Source: Pseudomonas citri (GTDB lineage: Bacteria > Pseudomonadota > Gammaproteobacteria > Pseudomonadales > Pseudomonadaceae). From it: DNA of 64,000 nucleotides. The number at the start of each line of letters is the position of its first letter. The first letter of the stretch is position 1. Below the pieces are notes generated by a model, which saw nothing but the letters and a program-made list of their open reading frames with translations, searched no databases and was not told the origin of the DNA. Made by a program: the position numbers and the translations under genes. Below are positions 61,536-64,000 of this stretch, one piece after another. The stretch is from positions 35,415 through 99,414 of the forward strand of contig NZ_JAODAB010000022.1 in the NCBI RefSeq assembly GCF_025336485.1. Reading direction: 5' to 3'.

Positions 61536-64000
61536 ATGAGCAGTGTTATTGCCGTCGTCAAAAGCATTGTTGGGCAGGTTTTCGTCGTATCCCCCGAGGG
61601 CATCCGGCGCGTTCTCATTGAAGGCGATCGCCTCTACACGGGTGACCAGTTGGACACCGGGCCTTCGGGCGCCGTCACATTGGAACTCAGTGACGGCCGC
61701 AGCCTGGACCTGGGTCGTGACACCCAGTGGAGCGCCAGCGCGCCGGACTCGTCCACCGACCTGGCCCAAGCCACAGCCCAGGCCGCGCCTTCGGTAGAAG
61801 AGCTGCAACAAGCCATCGCCGCGGGCGTCGACCCGACGACCGCACTGGAAGCCACCGCCGCTGGCGCCACTGCCGCGGGTACCGGTGGGGCCGCCGGTGG
61901 CGGTCACAGCTTCGTGGCGCTGGATGCCACGGCAGGCAGCGTCGACCCTACCGTCGGTTTCCCCACGGCCGGCCTGGCTACGGCCGCGGCCACCGACACG
62001 AACATCGACGGCCTGGACACCAACACCAACATCACGGCCAACGCGGTGCTCAACGCCACCTTGACCCTGAGCGCCACACCGACCCTGACCGAGGGCGGTG
62101 GCGTACTGGTCTACACCGCGACCGTCACCCAGGCTCCCCAGACTGACCTGACCGTGACCCTGTCCAACGGCTCCGTGATCATCATTCCGGCCGGACAGAC
62201 GACCGGCAGCGTCAACGTGCCGCTGGCACCGAGCGACGACGTCTACAACGACCCAACCCAGATCAGCGTGACCGTCACCGGCACCACTGGCGGCACCGGC
62301 ATCGTCGTAACCCTGCCGACCACGCCGGCGGTCACCCAGATCACCGACACCATCGACACCACCACCGTCACCCTGACGGCAGGCAACACCGTGACCGAAG
62401 GCGGCCAGATCACCTACACGGCCACCCTGACCAACCCGGCCCAGACTCCAGTCACCGTGACCCTGAGCAACGGCTCGGTCATCACCATCGCTGCCGGCCA
62501 GACCACCGGCACCGTCGCCGTCGATACACCGGCCAACGACGTCTACAACAACGGCAGCACCGTCAGCACCACCATCACCGGCGCGACCGGCGGTAACTTC
62601 GAAAACCTGGTACCAAGCACTACGCCTGCGGTCACCACGATCACCGATTCGGTGGACACCACTGGCCTGACCCTGACCGCCAGCGACACCATCACCGAAG
62701 GCGGCCAGATCACCTACACCGCCACATTGACCAACCCGGCCCAGACCCCGGTGACCGTGACCTTGAGCAACGGCTCGGTCATTACCATCGCTGCCGGCCA
62801 AACCACCGGCACCGTCGCCGTCGATACACCGGCCAACGACGTCTACAACAACGGCAGCACCGTCAGCACCACCATCACCGGCGCGACCGGCGGTAACTTC
62901 GAAAACCTGGTACCAAGCACTACGCCTGCGATCACCACGATCACCGATTCGGTGGACACCACTGGCCTGACCCTGACCGCCAGCGACACCATCACCGAAG
63001 GCGGCCAGATCACCTACACCGCCACATTGACCAACCCGGCCCAGACCCCGGTGACCGTGACCTTGAGCAACGGCTCGGTCATCACCATCGCTGCCGGCCA
63101 AACCACCGGCACTGTCGCCGTCGACACACCGGCCAACGACGTCTACAACAACGGCAGCACCGTCAGCACCACCATCACCGGCGCGACCGGCGGTAACTTC
63201 GAGAACCTGGTGCCAAGCACCACGCCAGCGGTCACCACGATCACCGATTCGGTGGACACCACCGGTCTGACGCTGACCGCCAGCGACACCATCACCGAAG
63301 GCGGTCAGATCACTTACACCGCGACCCTGACCAACCCGGCCCAGACCCCGGTCACCGTGACCTTGAGCAACGGCTCGGTCATCACCATCGCTGCCGGCCA
63401 GACCACCGGCACCGTCGCCGTCGATACACCGGCCAACGACGTCTACAACAACGGCAGCACTGTCAGCACCACCATCACCGGCGCGACCGGCGGCAACTTT
63501 GAAAACCTGGTACCGAGCACCACGCCTGCGGTCACCACGATCACTGACTCGGTGGACGACACCGGCCTTAGCCTGTCGGCCTCCACCGAAGTGGCCGAAG
63601 GCGGCTCGATTGTCTACACCGCCACGCTGACCAACCCAGCCGGTACACCGGTTACCGTGACCTTGAGCAATGGCGCGGTGATCAACATCGCCGCTGGCGC
63701 GACTACGGGGACCGTCACCATTGCCGCACCTTCCGACGACGTCTACAAAGACGCTGGCAAGGTTGAGGTCAGCATCGATAACGCTACGGGCGGCAATTTC
63801 GAGAACCTGGTGCCTAGCACCACGCCTGCGGTCACCGATGTCACCGACACTATCGACACCTCGACGGTCAGCCTGACAGCTACGTCGACCGTCGCCGAAG
63901 GCGGCACCGTTGTGTATACCGCCTCGGTGAATGCTCCGGTTACGGATGCTCCTCTCGTCGTGACATTGAGCAACGGTCAAACCATCACCATCCCGGTCGG
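61536..64000 (+). CDS. lapA: LapA, giant biofilm adhesin, N-terminal part
   Basis: The first 821 codons of LapA; the frame is open to the window end. GGAG lies before the ATG. The N-terminal retention module (1-120) starts MSSVIAVVKSIVGQVFVVSP and ends at TAAG (107-110), the LapG cleavage site, with the scissile bond between A108 and A109, the same positions I recall for Pf0-1 LapA. A second TAAG is at 112-115. From about residue 170 come Ig-like repeats of 100 residues (TVTLTAGNTVTEGGQITYTA). LapA is held in LapE until LapG cuts it when c-di-GMP is low. LapD and LapG are not in the window. Confidence 0.95.
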   Translation, partial: MSSVIAVVKSIVGQVFVVSPEGIRRVLIEGDRLYTGDQLDTGPSGAVTLELSDGRSLDLGRDTQWSASAPDSSTDLAQATAQAAPSVEELQQAIAAGVDPTTALEATAAGATAAGTGGAAGGGHSFVALDATAGSVDPTVGFPTAGLATAAATDTNIDGLDTNTNITANAVLNATLTLSATPTLTEGGGVLVYTATVTQAPQTDLTVTLSNGSVIIIPAGQTTGSVNVPLAPSDDVYNDPTQISVTVTGTTGGTGIVVTLPTTPAVTQITDTIDTTTVTLTAGNTVTEGGQITYTATLTNPAQTPVTVTLSNGSVITIAAGQTTGTVAVDTPANDVYNNGSTVSTTITGATGGNFENLVPSTTPAVTTITDSVDTTGLTLTASDTITEGGQITYTATLTNPAQTPVTVTLSNGSVITIAAGQTTGTVAVDTPANDVYNNGSTVSTTITGATGGNFENLVPSTTPAITTITDSVDTTGLTLTASDTITEGGQITYTATLTNPAQTPVTVTLSNGSVITIAAGQTTGTVAVDTPANDVYNNGSTVSTTITGATGGNFENLVPSTTPAVTTITDSVDTTGLTLTASDTITEGGQITYTATLTNPAQTPVTVTLSNGSVITIAAGQTTGTVAVDTPANDVYNNGSTVSTTITGATGGNFENLVPSTTPAVTTITDSVDDTGLSLSASTEVAEGGSIVYTATLTNPAGTPVTVTLSNGAVINIAAGATTGTVTIAAPSDDVYKDAGKVEVSIDNATGGNFENLVPSTTPAVTDVTDTIDTSTVSLTATSTVAEGGTVVYTASVNAPVTDAPLVVTLSNGQTITIPV
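62341..63840. repeat. Tandem 300-bp repeats of lapA
   Basis: Units of exactly 300 bp run from about 62341; four (62341-63540) are nearly identical in DNA and the fifth (63541-63840) is diverged. A still more diverged unit precedes them (about 62041). Each encodes one Ig-like domain of 100 residues. The array continues beyond the window. Confidence 0.92.

Noticed and set aside
62341..63840. Regularly spaced direct repeats resembling a CRISPR array
   Set aside because: The units are 300 bp, protein-coding and in frame; there are no short repeats with unique spacers.
61533..63980. 815-residue open frame on the minus strand opposite lapA
   Set aside because: It is a low-complexity Gly/Arg/Val shadow of the lapA repeats; the plus strand has a clear start, ribosome-binding site and LapA family sequence.

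Overview
The window is GC-rich chromosomal DNA from a fluorescent pseudomonad, most likely the Pseudomonas fluorescens group. The left end (rpiA, ilvA, a DUF2269 membrane protein, a HAD phosphatase, rppH, ptsP, a TauE-type permease, lgt, thyA) follows an order I recall from P. aeruginosa. The right end is a lap biofilm-adhesin cluster. Many short palindromes of the GTGGGAGCAAAGCTTGCTCCCAC type sit between genes, as in this group. No rRNA, tRNA, CRISPR array, insertion sequence or prophage was seen.

Layout. 1-11641: two SdiA-regulated-type proteins and the housekeeping block. 11682-14438: cadR and cadA, divergent around a MerR-type operator. 14580-19788: a triABC-like RND pump with two adaptors. 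20048-25217: a small ORF, metQ, a sigma54-activator-like protein with no visible DNA-binding domain, an alpha/beta hydrolase, a toxin-antitoxin pair, DUF2789, and an NfeD/slipin pair. 25357-41945: an accessory surface-protein locus. 42384-42578: a terminator and a collapsed NYN-domain pseudogene. 42559-47688: an EmrAB/OprM-type pump with a LysR regulator. 47761-52129: a three-gene operon with an unusual alpha/beta-hydrolase/PEP-synthase-like fusion. 52235-55933: a sulfonate-type ABC importer with a TauD-type dioxygenase. 56275-64000: lapC, lapB and lapE, divergent from the truncated start of lapA.

The best candidate for an undescribed system is 25357-41945. One operon encodes a sulfotransferase, a 2104-residue DUF4347/LEPR-motif protein with 13 Ig-like repeats, a TolC-type lipoprotein, an aspartyl/asparaginyl beta-hydroxylase and a second sulfotransferase. 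A second operon encodes two HlyD-type adaptors, a PqqD-like/M50 protease/HlyD fusion and a GNAT acetyltransferase. Between them lie a phage-tail-collar (MdpB-like) protein and a DUF6916 protein. No ABC ATPase is encoded there, so the locus looks like a surface-protein export and modification system that is not a standard type 1 secretion system. The same window holds a classical ATPase-driven adhesin system (Lap), which makes the contrast clear.

A sulfur theme recurs: orphan MetQ, an SfnR-like activator, two sulfotransferases and a sulfonate-type importer with a dioxygenase. Any functional link among these is inference.
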